DNA from: Kribbella sp. VKM Ac-2569
GTDB lineage: Bacteria; Actinomycetota; Actinomycetes; Propionibacteriales; Kribbellaceae
Direction: 5' to 3'
Assembly (NCBI RefSeq): GCF_004216905.1
Contig: NZ_SGXJ01000002.1
Span: forward strand, 1,302,001 to 1,366,000
Length of the DNA: 64,000 bases
The notes under the pieces were generated by a model. That model did no database searches. It was not told the origin of the DNA and saw only the letters and a list, made by a program, of their open reading frames with translations. This document shows, piece by piece, positions 34,199 to 42,807 of this stretch; within the stretch, counting starts at the first letter, position 1, and every line of letters starts with the position of its first letter. The position numbers and the translations under genes are program-made.

Positions 34199-35947
34199 AT
34201 GCTGCGACGCACCTTTCTCACTGGTTCGCTGACCACGGTTGCGCTCGGCGCGCTGCATCCGGCCGCCGCTCGTGCTGAGGTGGCAGCCGTGGACGAGGAC
34301 TTCCTGACCCTGCTGACCGAGGCGAACCGGAAACAGATTCCGCTCGTGCTCGGCAACTTTCAGAACGTTTCCGACAGTGTCCGGACCGTGGCCCGGAAAG
34401 CGCGCCGGCTGGTTTCCGGCTACGTCTGGGGAAGGTCGTCGTACCATCACGACGCCACCCTTCTCGGACCGCTCGGCTGGCTGGTCGACCAGCTCGCCGC
34501 GCGGCAGCACGAGGACGGCCTGTACGACGTCGGCAACCTGCACTCGCCGCCCGACAGCGCATTCGCGATCCAGGACGTCTGCATGCTGTACGCGCTGCTC
34601 GACGCGGACGGCCAGGCGGAGACCGCGTCGATGCGCGCGACGCTGGCCTCGGTGATCAAGAAGGCCGGGCCGGCGTTGGCGAGTGGCGGCGTACACACGC
34701 CGAACCACCGGTGGGAGGTGTCCGCGGCGCTGGCCCGGGCGAACCACCTGTTCCCGGACCGGCGGTACTCGGCGCGGATCGACGACTGGCTCGACGAGGG
34801 CATCGACGCGACGCCGGACGGGATCTACAGCGAGCGGAGTTCGACGTACGCCGCCGAGGTGACGAACCCGTGCCTCCTGACGATCGCCTGGCTGCGCGAC
34901 AAGCCCGCGCTGCTGGACTTCGTACGGCGGAACCTCGACGTGACGCTGTACTTGCTCGAGCCCAACGGCGAGGTGGACACGACCGCGTCCCGGCGGCAGG
35001 ACCAGAAGGGGGTGCGGGAGGTCTGGTGGTACCTGACGCAGTTCCGCGAGCTGGCCCTGCACACGCAGGACGGGCGGTTCACGACCATCGCCAAGAGCAT
35101 CGAAGCCCGCGGCACGGGTGAGCTGGGCGATTTCCTGGCGGAGGTTCTCGAGCGGCCGGAACTGTCCGCCGTCCTCCCGACCGCGGCTGCGGCTCCGACG
35201 AACTTCGTACAGCACTACCCGTCGCAGGCCTCGGCACGGATCCGGCGCGAGGCCCGGACCGCGACGGTGTTCGGCGGCACCGACTTCCATGACCTCCCGG
35301 TGATCTCGTCGGGCCTCTCCACGAACCCGACCTTCTTCAAGCTCCGCAACGGCGCGGCGATCCTCGACTCGGTCCGCTTGTCGCCGCAGTTCTTCAGCAC
35401 CGGGCATTTCCGCAGCGATGGGCTCCGCAGGCTAGGAGAGAACTCCTTCCGTCTGTCCCAGGAGGTCAAGGTTCCGTACCACCTGCCGCTCCCCAAGCGT
35501 TACCGCCGCGCGGACGGCCTGTACGCGCTCACTCCGGACGGCCGCTTCTACGCGGCGATGGATTTCGGGCATCGGCCGAAGCAGTACCGGACGTTGACGA
35601 CCGAGGTGACGGTGACCGAGGTCGGCGGCGGCTACGACCTGGCGTTCGAGTTCGCCGGCGACGAGACGGCGTACGCGATCGAGCTGTGTTTCCGCGCGGG
35701 CGGAACGCTTTCCGGCGTCGACGCATTGGATGTCGCGGGCAACTACCAGCTGACGTCCGGGACCGGGAGCTACACGGTCGGCGCGGAGCGGATCGAGTTC
35801 GGCCCGGGGAACGGCGCCGCCCGGGTCGCCATGGACCCGGGCGAGCGCTACACCTACCTGGGCGGCAGCCTCACCCCGGACGGACTCCGCGTGTACCTGA
35901 CCGGCCGTACGCCGGGCCGCCAGGTGCTGCGGCTGCGCACCTCCTGA
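34199..35947 (+). CDS. Secreted toroid-type protein, probable polysaccharide lyase-like
   Basis: A 582-residue protein with a Tat-like signal MLRRTFLTGSLTTVALGALH cleaved near residue 27. The N-terminal 330 residues look like an alpha/alpha toroid (repeated helices with ALLDADGQAETASMRATLAS, GGVHTPNHRWEVSAALARAN and SSTYAAEVTNPCLLTIAWL); the C-terminal half is beta-rich (from about 350). This two-part layout is that of polysaccharide lyases and heparinase II/III-like proteins, but no catalytic residue can be named with confidence. The ATG at 34199 follows GGAG by 7 nt; ATG 34187 is less likely. It is convergent with, and directly abuts, a second toroid gene. Probably degrades an extracellular glycan for the adjacent importers. 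Confidence 0.65.
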   Translation: MLRRTFLTGSLTTVALGALHPAAARAEVAAVDEDFLTLLTEANRKQIPLVLGNFQNVSDSVRTVARKARRLVSGYVWGRSSYHHDATLLGPLGWLVDQLAARQHEDGLYDVGNLHSPPDSAFAIQDVCMLYALLDADGQAETASMRATLASVIKKAGPALASGGVHTPNHRWEVSAALARANHLFPDRRYSARIDDWLDEGIDATPDGIYSERSSTYAAEVTNPCLLTIAWLRDKPALLDFVRRNLDVTLYLLEPNGEVDTTASRRQDQKGVREVWWYLTQFRELALHTQDGRFTTIAKSIEARGTGELGDFLAEVLERPELSAVLPTAAAAPTNFVQHYPSQASARIRREARTATVFGGTDFHDLPVISSGLSTNPTFFKLRNGAAILDSVRLSPQFFSTGHFRSDGLRRLGENSFRLSQEVKVPYHLPLPKRYRRADGLYALTPDGRFYAAMDFGHRPKQYRTLTTEVTVTEVGGGYDLAFEFAGDETAYAIELCFRAGGTLSGVDALDVAGNYQLTSGTGSYTVGAERIEFGPGNGAARVAMDPGERYTYLGGSLTPDGLRVYLTGRTPGRQVLRLRTS

Positions 35948-37807
35948 CTACCCGGCTGTCCGCACGACGGTCTCGAGCGAGCCGTCGTGCGGAATCCGGA
36001 GCACGTGGACGCGGCGCCGTTGGTCGCGCAAATAGGTCCGCGACGAGGTGCTGAGCGTCGCCGTACGTCGTCCCGACCAGGTGATCGTGATCGTGGCCCG
36101 GCCGCGACGGATCACGATGCCGTCGGCAGTGGCCGTCCGCGTCTCGCCGTACGGCACGACGGTCCCGTCCGAGAAGACCACCTCGTCGCCCGGCTGGAGC
36201 ACCAGCGGGACCTGCTCGGTCGCGGCACTCGTTGCGGTCACCCGGCGGCTGACCGAGTGCGAGCCGATCACGAGCTCGGTCGACACCGAGCCGTCGGGCG
36301 TGCGGTAGCGGACCAGGTCCTTCGACGGATACTCCGCGACTAGGTTGCTCTCGGCATCGGCCTTGCCGTCGCGGACCGTGCCCCAGCAGCCGCTCGCGGT
36401 CTGCTGCGCGTGGATCACGGTGCCGGCCGCGGGGTGCCAGAGGAATCCGGTCCCGGCCTTGACCGCGCTGCCCTGTCGCTCGCCGAAGAAGGTGCCGAGG
36501 TACAGGCCGGGTCGCCGTACGTAGAGGTAATCCTGGTTGCCGTAGTCGTCGTGGCGCCGCTCGGTGAAGTCGTCGCGGCGCAGGTACGGGATGTTCGCGA
36601 TCGCGGCGCGCTTGGCGGTCCGGGTCGGCAGCGTCTCGCCGTACGGCGCGTGCGCGATGATGCGCGGCGAGGTGTCCTGCTTGGCCAGCGCCGGCACCGG
36701 AGCCGCGTCGGCGGCCCACGCCTGCCGGGTCGCCGCCTTGTCCTCGCGGGACGTGAAGAAGGCTCCGAAGTCCGGTACGGCGGGGACGAAGTGCGAGCCG
36801 AGGATGCTCCGGTCCGGGTCCGCGATGACGTCGTCGTAGAAGGCGACCGAGGTCCGGTCGGAGACGGCGTAGTACGTCAGCCAGCCGGAGCCGTCCGGTT
36901 CGCGGAGCAGGTTGTAGCCGAACCAGTCGGAGAACTTACGGGTCATCGAGACCAGCAGCGGGTTCTTGGTCTGCAGGTAGAGCTCGGCCATCTCCGGGAG
37001 CATGACCTCGAAGTTGTAGTTGATGTCCATCCCGCGCGGGTCGTAGAAGAACCCGGCCGGGCTCTGCGCCCACTTCGCGACGAACCGGATGCGGTCCTGC
37101 AGCTTGGTCCAGCGGGCCTGGTCGGGCAGCAGCCGCAGGGTGAGTGCCGAGCCCGCGACACCGGCGACCGCCTGGTTCGTGTACTCGAACGGGTCGTCCC
37201 AGACGACCGAGTTGCCCGGGTCCAGGTACCAGTCGACTCCCTTGCGGAGGACACCTTCCAGCTGGGTCCTCCGGCTCGGCAATGCGTTGGCCTGGCGAAG
37301 GTTCGCGAGAGTCTTGGCGAGGTAGCCGATGCCGAAACCGCTGGACGCTTTGCCGCGTTCGCCCGGGGAGTACTCCGGCCATGAACCGTCCGGGTTCTGT
37401 AGCGCCATGTAGTGCTGCAGGGCTGCGTCGAGCCGGCCGAGCAGTGCGTTGTCGCGGTAGTACGGGTTCCAGGCGCGCTTGTTCGCGTAGAACCAGCTCA
37501 GCGTGAAAACGTGTTCCTGAACCCGCGAGTTGAACGGCTGCGACGGCGTCCGCCACCAGCCGCCTCCCATGAACCCGTACGGATCAGTGTCGACGATGTC
37601 GTTCGTCATCGGCGCGAGGATCACCAGGTACCCCGCGAACCGCTGTTCCCCCGGCGCGAACAGGCGTCGGTCGGGTGCTCCGGCCGGCAGGCTCGCCAGC
37701 AGGGGAAGGCCGGCGGCACGAGCCGGTGCCGACATCATCGCGGGCGCGAGCCCGGCGCCGGCGGCCGCGGCGGCGCCGAGCAGAACGGTACGACGTTTGA
37801 CGTGCAT
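35948..37807 (-). CDS. Tat-exported toroid-type protein, probable glycan-degrading enzyme
   Basis: A 619-residue protein with a twin-arginine signal (MHVKRRTVLLGAAAAAGAGL). The first half has helix-repeat features of an alpha/alpha toroid: MALQNPDGSWPEYSPGE, SSGFGIGYLAKTLANL, NFEVMLPEMAELYLQTK. The second half is beta-rich with DDYGNQDYLYVRRPGLYLG and TASGCWGTVRDGKADAESN. It resembles uncharacterised secreted polysaccharide-active proteins; no catalytic residues are assigned. Its stop codon is adjacent to the stop of the convergent toroid gene. LacI-type sites lie upstream of its start (37886-37897). Likely partner of the two ABC operons. Confidence 0.6.
   Translation of the reverse strand: MHVKRRTVLLGAAAAAGAGLAPAMMSAPARAAGLPLLASLPAGAPDRRLFAPGEQRFAGYLVILAPMTNDIVDTDPYGFMGGGWWRTPSQPFNSRVQEHVFTLSWFYANKRAWNPYYRDNALLGRLDAALQHYMALQNPDGSWPEYSPGERGKASSGFGIGYLAKTLANLRQANALPSRRTQLEGVLRKGVDWYLDPGNSVVWDDPFEYTNQAVAGVAGSALTLRLLPDQARWTKLQDRIRFVAKWAQSPAGFFYDPRGMDINYNFEVMLPEMAELYLQTKNPLLVSMTRKFSDWFGYNLLREPDGSGWLTYYAVSDRTSVAFYDDVIADPDRSILGSHFVPAVPDFGAFFTSREDKAATRQAWAADAAPVPALAKQDTSPRIIAHAPYGETLPTRTAKRAAIANIPYLRRDDFTERRHDDYGNQDYLYVRRPGLYLGTFFGERQGSAVKAGTGFLWHPAAGTVIHAQQTASGCWGTVRDGKADAESNLVAEYPSKDLVRYRTPDGSVSTELVIGSHSVSRRVTATSAATEQVPLVLQPGDEVVFSDGTVVPYGETRTATADGIVIRRGRATITITWSGRRTATLSTSSRTYLRDQRRRVHVLRIPHDGSLETVVRTAG
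35960..35992 (+). terminator. Hairpin for the plus-strand toroid gene inside the convergent gene
   Basis: CCGCACGACGG (35960-35970) pairs perfectly with CCGTCGTGCGG (35982-35992), loop 11 nt. It begins 12 nt after the plus-strand stop and lies within the last codons of the minus-strand gene, since there is no intergenic space. Confidence 0.55.
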
Positions 37808-37885
37808 GAATGCTCTCCTCGGAACGATCGGAACTGCGGCGAGTTTTCTGCGCCGGACCGACCGTGGTCAAGACCTTGGCTTTAG

Positions 37886-37897
37886 TAATTCGGATTA
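37886..37897. promoter_or_regulatory. LacI operator copy 1
   Basis: TAATTCGGATTA is a CG-centred near-palindrome. It shares the pattern TAATnCGGATTr with the site at 37951-37962 read on the opposite strand. Located 78 bp upstream of the toroid gene at 37807 and upstream of the lacI promoter, so one repressor could control both directions. Confidence 0.6.
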
Positions 37898-37914
37898 GCA
37901 GCCGGAGCGAACCC

Positions 37915-37942
37915 TTGACGGCGATCCGGGGGCTGTTCTAAT
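37915..37942 (+). promoter_or_regulatory. Promoter of the LacI-led operon
   Basis: TTGACG (37915-37920) and TCTAAT (37937-37942) are separated by 16 bp, a good sigma-70-type promoter. The initiation site would be close to the operator at 37951-37962. Confidence 0.6.
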
Positions 37943-37950
37943 GTCCCCGG

Positions 37951-37962
37951 CAATCCGTATTA
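37951..37962. promoter_or_regulatory. LacI operator copy 2
   Basis: CAATCCGTATTA, reverse complement TAATACGGATTG, matches copy 1 at 10 of 12 positions. Its place just after the -10 element fits autorepression. Confidence 0.6.
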
Positions 37963-37979
37963 CCGCGAAGGATCTATCG

Positions 37980-39008
37980 ATGCCGGACAAGGCCACCACC
38001 CGACTCACCCAACGCGACATCGCGCGACTGGCCAAGGTCAGCCAGACGACGGTGTCGCTGGTGCTGAACAACCGCAGCGACGCGATCGCGCGGATCCCGG
38101 CCGAGACCCGGGACCGGGTGCTCAAGGTGATCCGCGAGACCGGTTACCAGGCCGATCCGCTGGCCCGCCGGATGATGAAGCAGCGCAACCAGATCCTCGG
38201 CGTGTTCACCTACGAGTCGGTGTTCCCGAGTGCGAGCGGCGACTTCTACCACCCGTTCCTGGCCGGCATCGAGGATCGCGCCGAGCGCCTCGGGTGGGAC
38301 CTGTTGCTGTTCACCAGCGCTCCGGTGACCGACGGGCATCGGCGGATCTTCCACGAGAACAACCGCCTGCGGATCGCCGATGGCTGCCTGCTGCTCGGGC
38401 GCGAGATTCCTTCCGACGAGCTGGCCCGGCTGATCGCCGAGGACTACCCGTTCGTCTCGGTCGGCCGCCGCGACGACGCCGGCGCCCCGGTGCCGTACGT
38501 CGGCGCCGACTACGGCACCGCCACCCGAACAGTCGCGGAACGGGCGCAGGAACTCGGCCATCGGCGGATCGCCTTCGTCGGGCTCGGCGTCGGCGCCGAG
38601 TCGTCGGCCGACCGGCTCCGGGGTTTCCGTGAGGCTGCCGGCCCGCGTGCACCGCATGTGCCGACCCTCGATCGTTCGCCGGGCGAAGTGCTCGACGACC
38701 TGCTGGAGCGGCGAATCACCGCGGCGTTCGTCGAGGAGCGGGCCGACGCGATCGCGTTGTACGCCGCAGCGGCCGAGCGCGGGGTCGACGTACCGGGCGA
38801 CCTGTCCGTGGTCGCGCTCGGTGATTCCACGCGGCCTGCTGCCAGCGACCTCGACTTCTCCGGCTTCCACGTCCCGCGGCGAGCCATGGGCGTACGCGCG
38901 GTCGAGCTGCTGGAGGCGGTCCTCAGCGGGACCTCCACCGAGCAGCAACTGCTGCTCCCCTGCGAGCTGACCGACGGAATCACACTCACTCCACCCAAAG
39001 GTGCCTGA
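37980..39008 (+). CDS. LacI family transcriptional regulator
   Basis: A 342-residue sugar-responsive repressor. The HTH (about 8-55) reads TQRDIARLAKVSQTTVSLVLNN, followed by the hinge and a periplasmic-binding-like effector domain (from about 75, QILGVFTYESVFPS; RIAFVGLGVGAESSADRLRG). The ATG at 37980 is preferred to an in-frame ATG at 37941 because GAAGGA lies 7 nt upstream and the upstream ATG overlaps the promoter and operator. It leads the operon with the FAD oxidoreductase and ABC genes and probably represses it and the divergent toroid gene. Confidence 0.93.
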   Translation: MPDKATTRLTQRDIARLAKVSQTTVSLVLNNRSDAIARIPAETRDRVLKVIRETGYQADPLARRMMKQRNQILGVFTYESVFPSASGDFYHPFLAGIEDRAERLGWDLLLFTSAPVTDGHRRIFHENNRLRIADGCLLLGREIPSDELARLIAEDYPFVSVGRRDDAGAPVPYVGADYGTATRTVAERAQELGHRRIAFVGLGVGAESSADRLRGFREAAGPRAPHVPTLDRSPGEVLDDLLERRITAAFVEERADAIALYAAAAERGVDVPGDLSVVALGDSTRPAASDLDFSGFHVPRRAMGVRAVELLEAVLSGTSTEQQLLLPCELTDGITLTPPKGA

Positions 39009-40604
39009 ATGCATACCGATGTACTTGTGATCGGCGGCGGGCTCGGCGGCGTTGCCGCGGCTCTCGCCGCGCTGCGTGCCGGTCGCTCGGTGATCCTGAC
39101 CGAGGAGTTCGACTGGCTCGGCGGACAGCTGACCAGCCAAGCCGTCCCGCCGGACGAGCACAGCTGGGTCGAACAGTTCGGAGTCACGGCGTCGTACCGG
39201 ACGCTGCGCAACGGGATCCGTGACTACTACCGCCGCCACTACCCGCTGACCGAGGCGTCGCGGGCCGCGGTGGAGTTCAACCCCGGAGCCGGCTACGTGT
39301 CCAGGCTCTGCCACGAGCCGCGCGTCGCGCTCGCCGTCCTCGAGTCCATGCTCGCCCCCTACCGAGCCAGTCGCCGGCTCCAGGTCCTGCAGCCCTACCA
39401 GCCCGTGGCCGCGGACACCGACGGCGATCGGGTCACCGCGGTCACCGTGCAGCATCGCGACACCGAGGAACGGTTGACGCTGACCGCGCCGTACATCCTC
39501 GATGCGACCGAGACCGGTGAGCTGCTGCCGCTGACCGGGACCGAGTACGTGACCGGGTTCGAGGCGCAGGGCGAGACCGGCGAGCCGAGCGCTCCGGCCG
39601 AGGCGCAGCCGCTGAACATGCAGGCGGTGTCGTACTGCTTCGCGGTCGATCACGTGGACGGGGACCAGGTCGGGGACAAGCCGGCGAACTACGCGTTCTG
39701 GCGGAACTACCAGCCGTCGTTCTGGGGCGATCGCCTGCTGTCCTGGACCGCGCCGAACCCCCGGACGCTGGAGAGCTCGCAGCGCACGTTCACCCCGAAC
39801 CCCGACGACGACCCGCTCGCGGTGGTCGCGGACCAGCGGCGGACGGGCGGCGACACGAACCTGTGGACGTTCCGCCGGATCGCCGCCCGCCGGCACTTCG
39901 TTCCGGGTGCGTACGAGAGCGACATCTGCCTGGTGAACTGGCCGATGATCGACTACTTCGAGGGCCCGGTCATCGACGTACCGGATGCGGCGAAGCATCT
40001 CGCGGCGGCACGCGAGCTCTCTCAATCCGTTCTCTACTGGCTGCAGACCGAAGCGCCGCGGCCCGATGGTGGGACCGGGTTCTCCGGGCTGCGGTTGCGG
40101 GGCGATCTGGTCGGCTCCGCGGACGGTCTGGCGCAGGCGCCGTACATCCGCGAATCCCGGAGGATCAAGGCGGAGTACACGATCGTCGAGCAGGACCTCT
40201 CGGTCGCCGTCCGCGGCGCCCAGGGCGCGGTCGAGTACGACGACAGCGTCGGCATCGGCATGTACCGGATCGACCTGCACCCTTCGACGGGTGGCGACAA
40301 CTACATCGACGTGGCCAGCAGCCCGTTCCGGATCCCGCTCGGCGCGCTCGTTCCGCAGCGCGTGGAGAACCTGCTGCCCGCGAACAAGAACCTCGGCACC
40401 ACGCACATCACCAACGGCTGCTACCGGCTGCATCCCGTCGAATGGAACATCGGCGAGTCCGCCGGCGCGCTCGCGGCGTTCTGTCTCGATCGCGGCACCG
40501 CCCCGCGCGCAGTCCGCAACACCCCTGCTCTGCTCGCCGAGTTCCAGGACCGCCTGGTTGCTCAGGGCATCGAACTCGCCTGGCCAAGCGTCACTGGCTA
40601 CTGA
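39009..40604 (+). CDS. FAD-dependent oxidoreductase (FAD_oxidored family)
   Basis: A 531-residue flavoprotein starting exactly after the LacI stop. The dinucleotide-binding motif is at the N-terminus (TDVLVIGGGLGGVAAALAAL), then EEFDWLGGQLTSQAVPPDE, LDATETGELLPLTG and the C-terminal flavin-contact region THITNGCYRLHPVEWNIGES. Family members commonly lie in carbohydrate clusters. There is no signal peptide, so it acts in the cytoplasm, probably oxidising an imported sugar or polyol. The acceptor and substrate are unknown. LacI operon member, 14 nt before the binding-protein gene. Confidence 0.88.
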   Translation: MHTDVLVIGGGLGGVAAALAALRAGRSVILTEEFDWLGGQLTSQAVPPDEHSWVEQFGVTASYRTLRNGIRDYYRRHYPLTEASRAAVEFNPGAGYVSRLCHEPRVALAVLESMLAPYRASRRLQVLQPYQPVAADTDGDRVTAVTVQHRDTEERLTLTAPYILDATETGELLPLTGTEYVTGFEAQGETGEPSAPAEAQPLNMQAVSYCFAVDHVDGDQVGDKPANYAFWRNYQPSFWGDRLLSWTAPNPRTLESSQRTFTPNPDDDPLAVVADQRRTGGDTNLWTFRRIAARRHFVPGAYESDICLVNWPMIDYFEGPVIDVPDAAKHLAAARELSQSVLYWLQTEAPRPDGGTGFSGLRLRGDLVGSADGLAQAPYIRESRRIKAEYTIVEQDLSVAVRGAQGAVEYDDSVGIGMYRIDLHPSTGGDNYIDVASSPFRIPLGALVPQRVENLLPANKNLGTTHITNGCYRLHPVEWNIGESAGALAAFCLDRGTAPRAVRNTPALLAEFQDRLVAQGIELAWPSVTGY

Positions 40605-40618
40605 TGGAGGACTGACCG

Positions 40619-41872
40619 ATGAAACTCCGTTCCCTGACAGCGGCCGGTGTGGCCGCGGCTCTGCTAGCCCTTGCGGGCTGCGGCGGCTCGTCCGACGGCG
40701 ACTCCGGCTCTTCTGGTCCGGTGGACCTGCGGATGACGATCTGGAGCGCCAACGCCAAGCATCTGGCGTTGTTCGACCAGATCGCCGCCGACTACAAGAA
40801 GGACCATCCCGAGATCGGCAAGATCACCTTCGAGTCGATCCCGTTCGACAGCTACACGACCACCCTGACCACGCAGATCGGCGGCGGCAACGTGCCGGAC
40901 CTGGCGTGGATCCTGGAGAGCACCGCACCGGACTTCGTCAGTTCTGGCGCGCTCGAGCCGATCGACAAGGACGCCGACCTGGTGCCGAGTACGACGACCA
41001 ACTGGGAGAAGGACGGCAAGCTCTACGCGTATCCCTTCTCCACCTCGCCGCTAGGGGTGTTCGTGAACACCGACCTGGTGAAGGCTGCGGGGCGGCCGGC
41101 TCCGGCCCAGCAGATCGCGTCCGGGACCTGGACCTGGGAGGAGACCGCCAAGACCGCTTCCGCCGTACAGGCCCGCGGGAAGGGCGGGGTCGTGGTCGGC
41201 GACTTCGACTACAAGGGCTGGGACACGCTGAACTCGATCTGGTCCGGCTGGGGCGCGCGGCCGTGGAGCGAGGACGGCAAGACCTGTGGCTTCGACCAGC
41301 CGGAGATGGTCGACGCGATGACGTTCATCCACAAGCTGATCTTCACCGACAAAGGGATGCCTGGGCCGGGTGTGACGAAGGACTTCTACGCCGGCGACTC
41401 GGCGATGATCCTGACCCAGATCAGCCGGGCCGCGCTGCTCGAGAAGTCCAAGTTCAAGTGGGATCTGGTGCCGCTGCCCAAGGGCCCGTCAGGTGAGTAC
41501 TCCGTCGTCGGTCAGGCGGGGATCGGGGTCTTCAAGCGCGGCAAGCACGCCGACGCGGCCAAGCAGTTCCTGGCGTACTTCAGCAACGCGGAGAACTCGG
41601 CCAAGCTCGCGCAGTTCTTCCCGCCGCCGCGCAAGTCGCAACTGAACGCCGCGACGCTGGCCAAGGCCAACCCGTTGCTCAAGCCGGCCCAGCTGCAGAG
41701 TGTCGTCATCGACGGCATCCAGCGCGGCGACATCAAGACCAGCCATACCGGGTACGCCGAGCTCCAGCAGACCGTCCGCGCCGCTCTCGACCCGCTGTGG
41801 AAGCCGGACGCCGACGTGAAAACGGTGATGTCCGGCGTCTGCTCGAAGATCAACCCCCTGCTGGCGAAATGA
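40619..41872 (+). CDS. Sugar ABC transporter substrate-binding lipoprotein
   Basis: A 417-residue family 1 solute-binding protein. The lipoprotein signal is MKLRSLTAAGVAAALLALAG with the acylated cysteine next. VDLRMTIWSANAKHLALFDQ and GGGNVPDLAWILESTAPDF are typical of oligosaccharide-binding proteins. The stop overlaps the next start as ATGA. Together with two permeases it forms the second importer of the island. Confidence 0.92.
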   Translation: MKLRSLTAAGVAAALLALAGCGGSSDGDSGSSGPVDLRMTIWSANAKHLALFDQIAADYKKDHPEIGKITFESIPFDSYTTTLTTQIGGGNVPDLAWILESTAPDFVSSGALEPIDKDADLVPSTTTNWEKDGKLYAYPFSTSPLGVFVNTDLVKAAGRPAPAQQIASGTWTWEETAKTASAVQARGKGGVVVGDFDYKGWDTLNSIWSGWGARPWSEDGKTCGFDQPEMVDAMTFIHKLIFTDKGMPGPGVTKDFYAGDSAMILTQISRAALLEKSKFKWDLVPLPKGPSGEYSVVGQAGIGVFKRGKHADAAKQFLAYFSNAENSAKLAQFFPPPRKSQLNAATLAKANPLLKPAQLQSVVIDGIQRGDIKTSHTGYAELQQTVRAALDPLWKPDADVKTVMSGVCSKINPLLAK

Positions 41873-42807
41873 CCTTGCTCCTCGACAAGCCGGCGCCACC
41901 CCAGGCGCCGGCGGAGCGTGCGCCGTACTGGACGATGCGGCGGCGGGACACCTTGGCCGGATGGCTGATGGTCCTGCCGCAGCTCGCCGGGATCGTTGCC
42001 TTCGTCATCGTTCCGCTCGGCCTCGTGGTCTGGTACAGCGTGCACGAGTGGAACGTGCTGGGCGGGACGTTCGAGTTCGTCGGCGGCGACAACTACACGG
42101 CGCTGGCCGACGACCAACGACTCGGTCCGGTGCTCAGGGCAACAGGTCTGTTCTCGGCCGGGCTGGTGGTCCTGAACCTCAGCCTGGCGCTGTTCCTCGC
42201 CGTGCTCCTGAACCAGAGGCTCCGCGGCACGGTCGTGTTCCGGACGCTGTTCTTCTCACCGGTCGTGGTGACGCTGGTCGCCTGGACGATCGTGTGGGGG
42301 TTCCTGCTGCAGGACAACGGCGGGCTGAACGGGTTCCTGAACGTGCTCGGGATCGACGGGCCGAACTGGCTGCGATCCGGCGGTACGGCGATGGCGTCGG
42401 TGATCGTGGTCCAGCTGTTCAAGAACGTCGGTCTCAACATGGTGCTGTTCCTGGCCGCGTTGCAGGGTGTCCCGGCGGAGCTGTACGAGGCCGCCCGGAT
42501 CGACGGCGCGTCCGCATGGGCACGGTTCCGTCGCGTGACCGTGCCGCTGATCAGTCCGACGATCCTGCTGACGATGATCCTCACCATCGTCGGATCGCTG
42601 CAGGTGTTCGCGCAGATCGCCGTACTGACCCAAGGCGGGCCTGAGACGTCGACGACCGTGCTCGTCTACTACCTGTACCAGCAGGCGTTCCAGTTCCATC
42701 ACTTCGGGTACGGCTCGGCGCTGTCACTCCTGCTGTTCTCCATCGTCCTGGTGCTGACCGCGGTCCAGTGGCGGATGCGTCGTAGGTGGGTGTTCCATGA
42801 GGCTTAA
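41869..42807 (+). CDS. Carbohydrate ABC transporter permease (MalF type)
   Basis: A 312-residue permease beginning MTLLLDKPAPPQAPAERAPY; first helix LAGWLMVLPQLAGIVAFVIV. The EAA loop is VPAELYEAARIDGASAWARF. Coupled to the binding-protein gene (4-nt overlap) and to the following permease (11-nt overlap). Confidence 0.93.
   Translation: MTLLLDKPAPPQAPAERAPYWTMRRRDTLAGWLMVLPQLAGIVAFVIVPLGLVVWYSVHEWNVLGGTFEFVGGDNYTALADDQRLGPVLRATGLFSAGLVVLNLSLALFLAVLLNQRLRGTVVFRTLFFSPVVVTLVAWTIVWGFLLQDNGGLNGFLNVLGIDGPNWLRSGGTAMASVIVVQLFKNVGLNMVLFLAALQGVPAELYEAARIDGASAWARFRRVTVPLISPTILLTMILTIVGSLQVFAQIAVLTQGGPETSTTVLVYYLYQQAFQFHHFGYGSALSLLLFSIVLVLTAVQWRMRRRWVFHEA

Noticed and set aside
37974..40433. A minus-strand open frame of about 820 codons over lacI and the FAD oxidoreductase gene.
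   Set aside because: Antisense shadow; both plus-strand genes show clear family motifs and ribosome sites.
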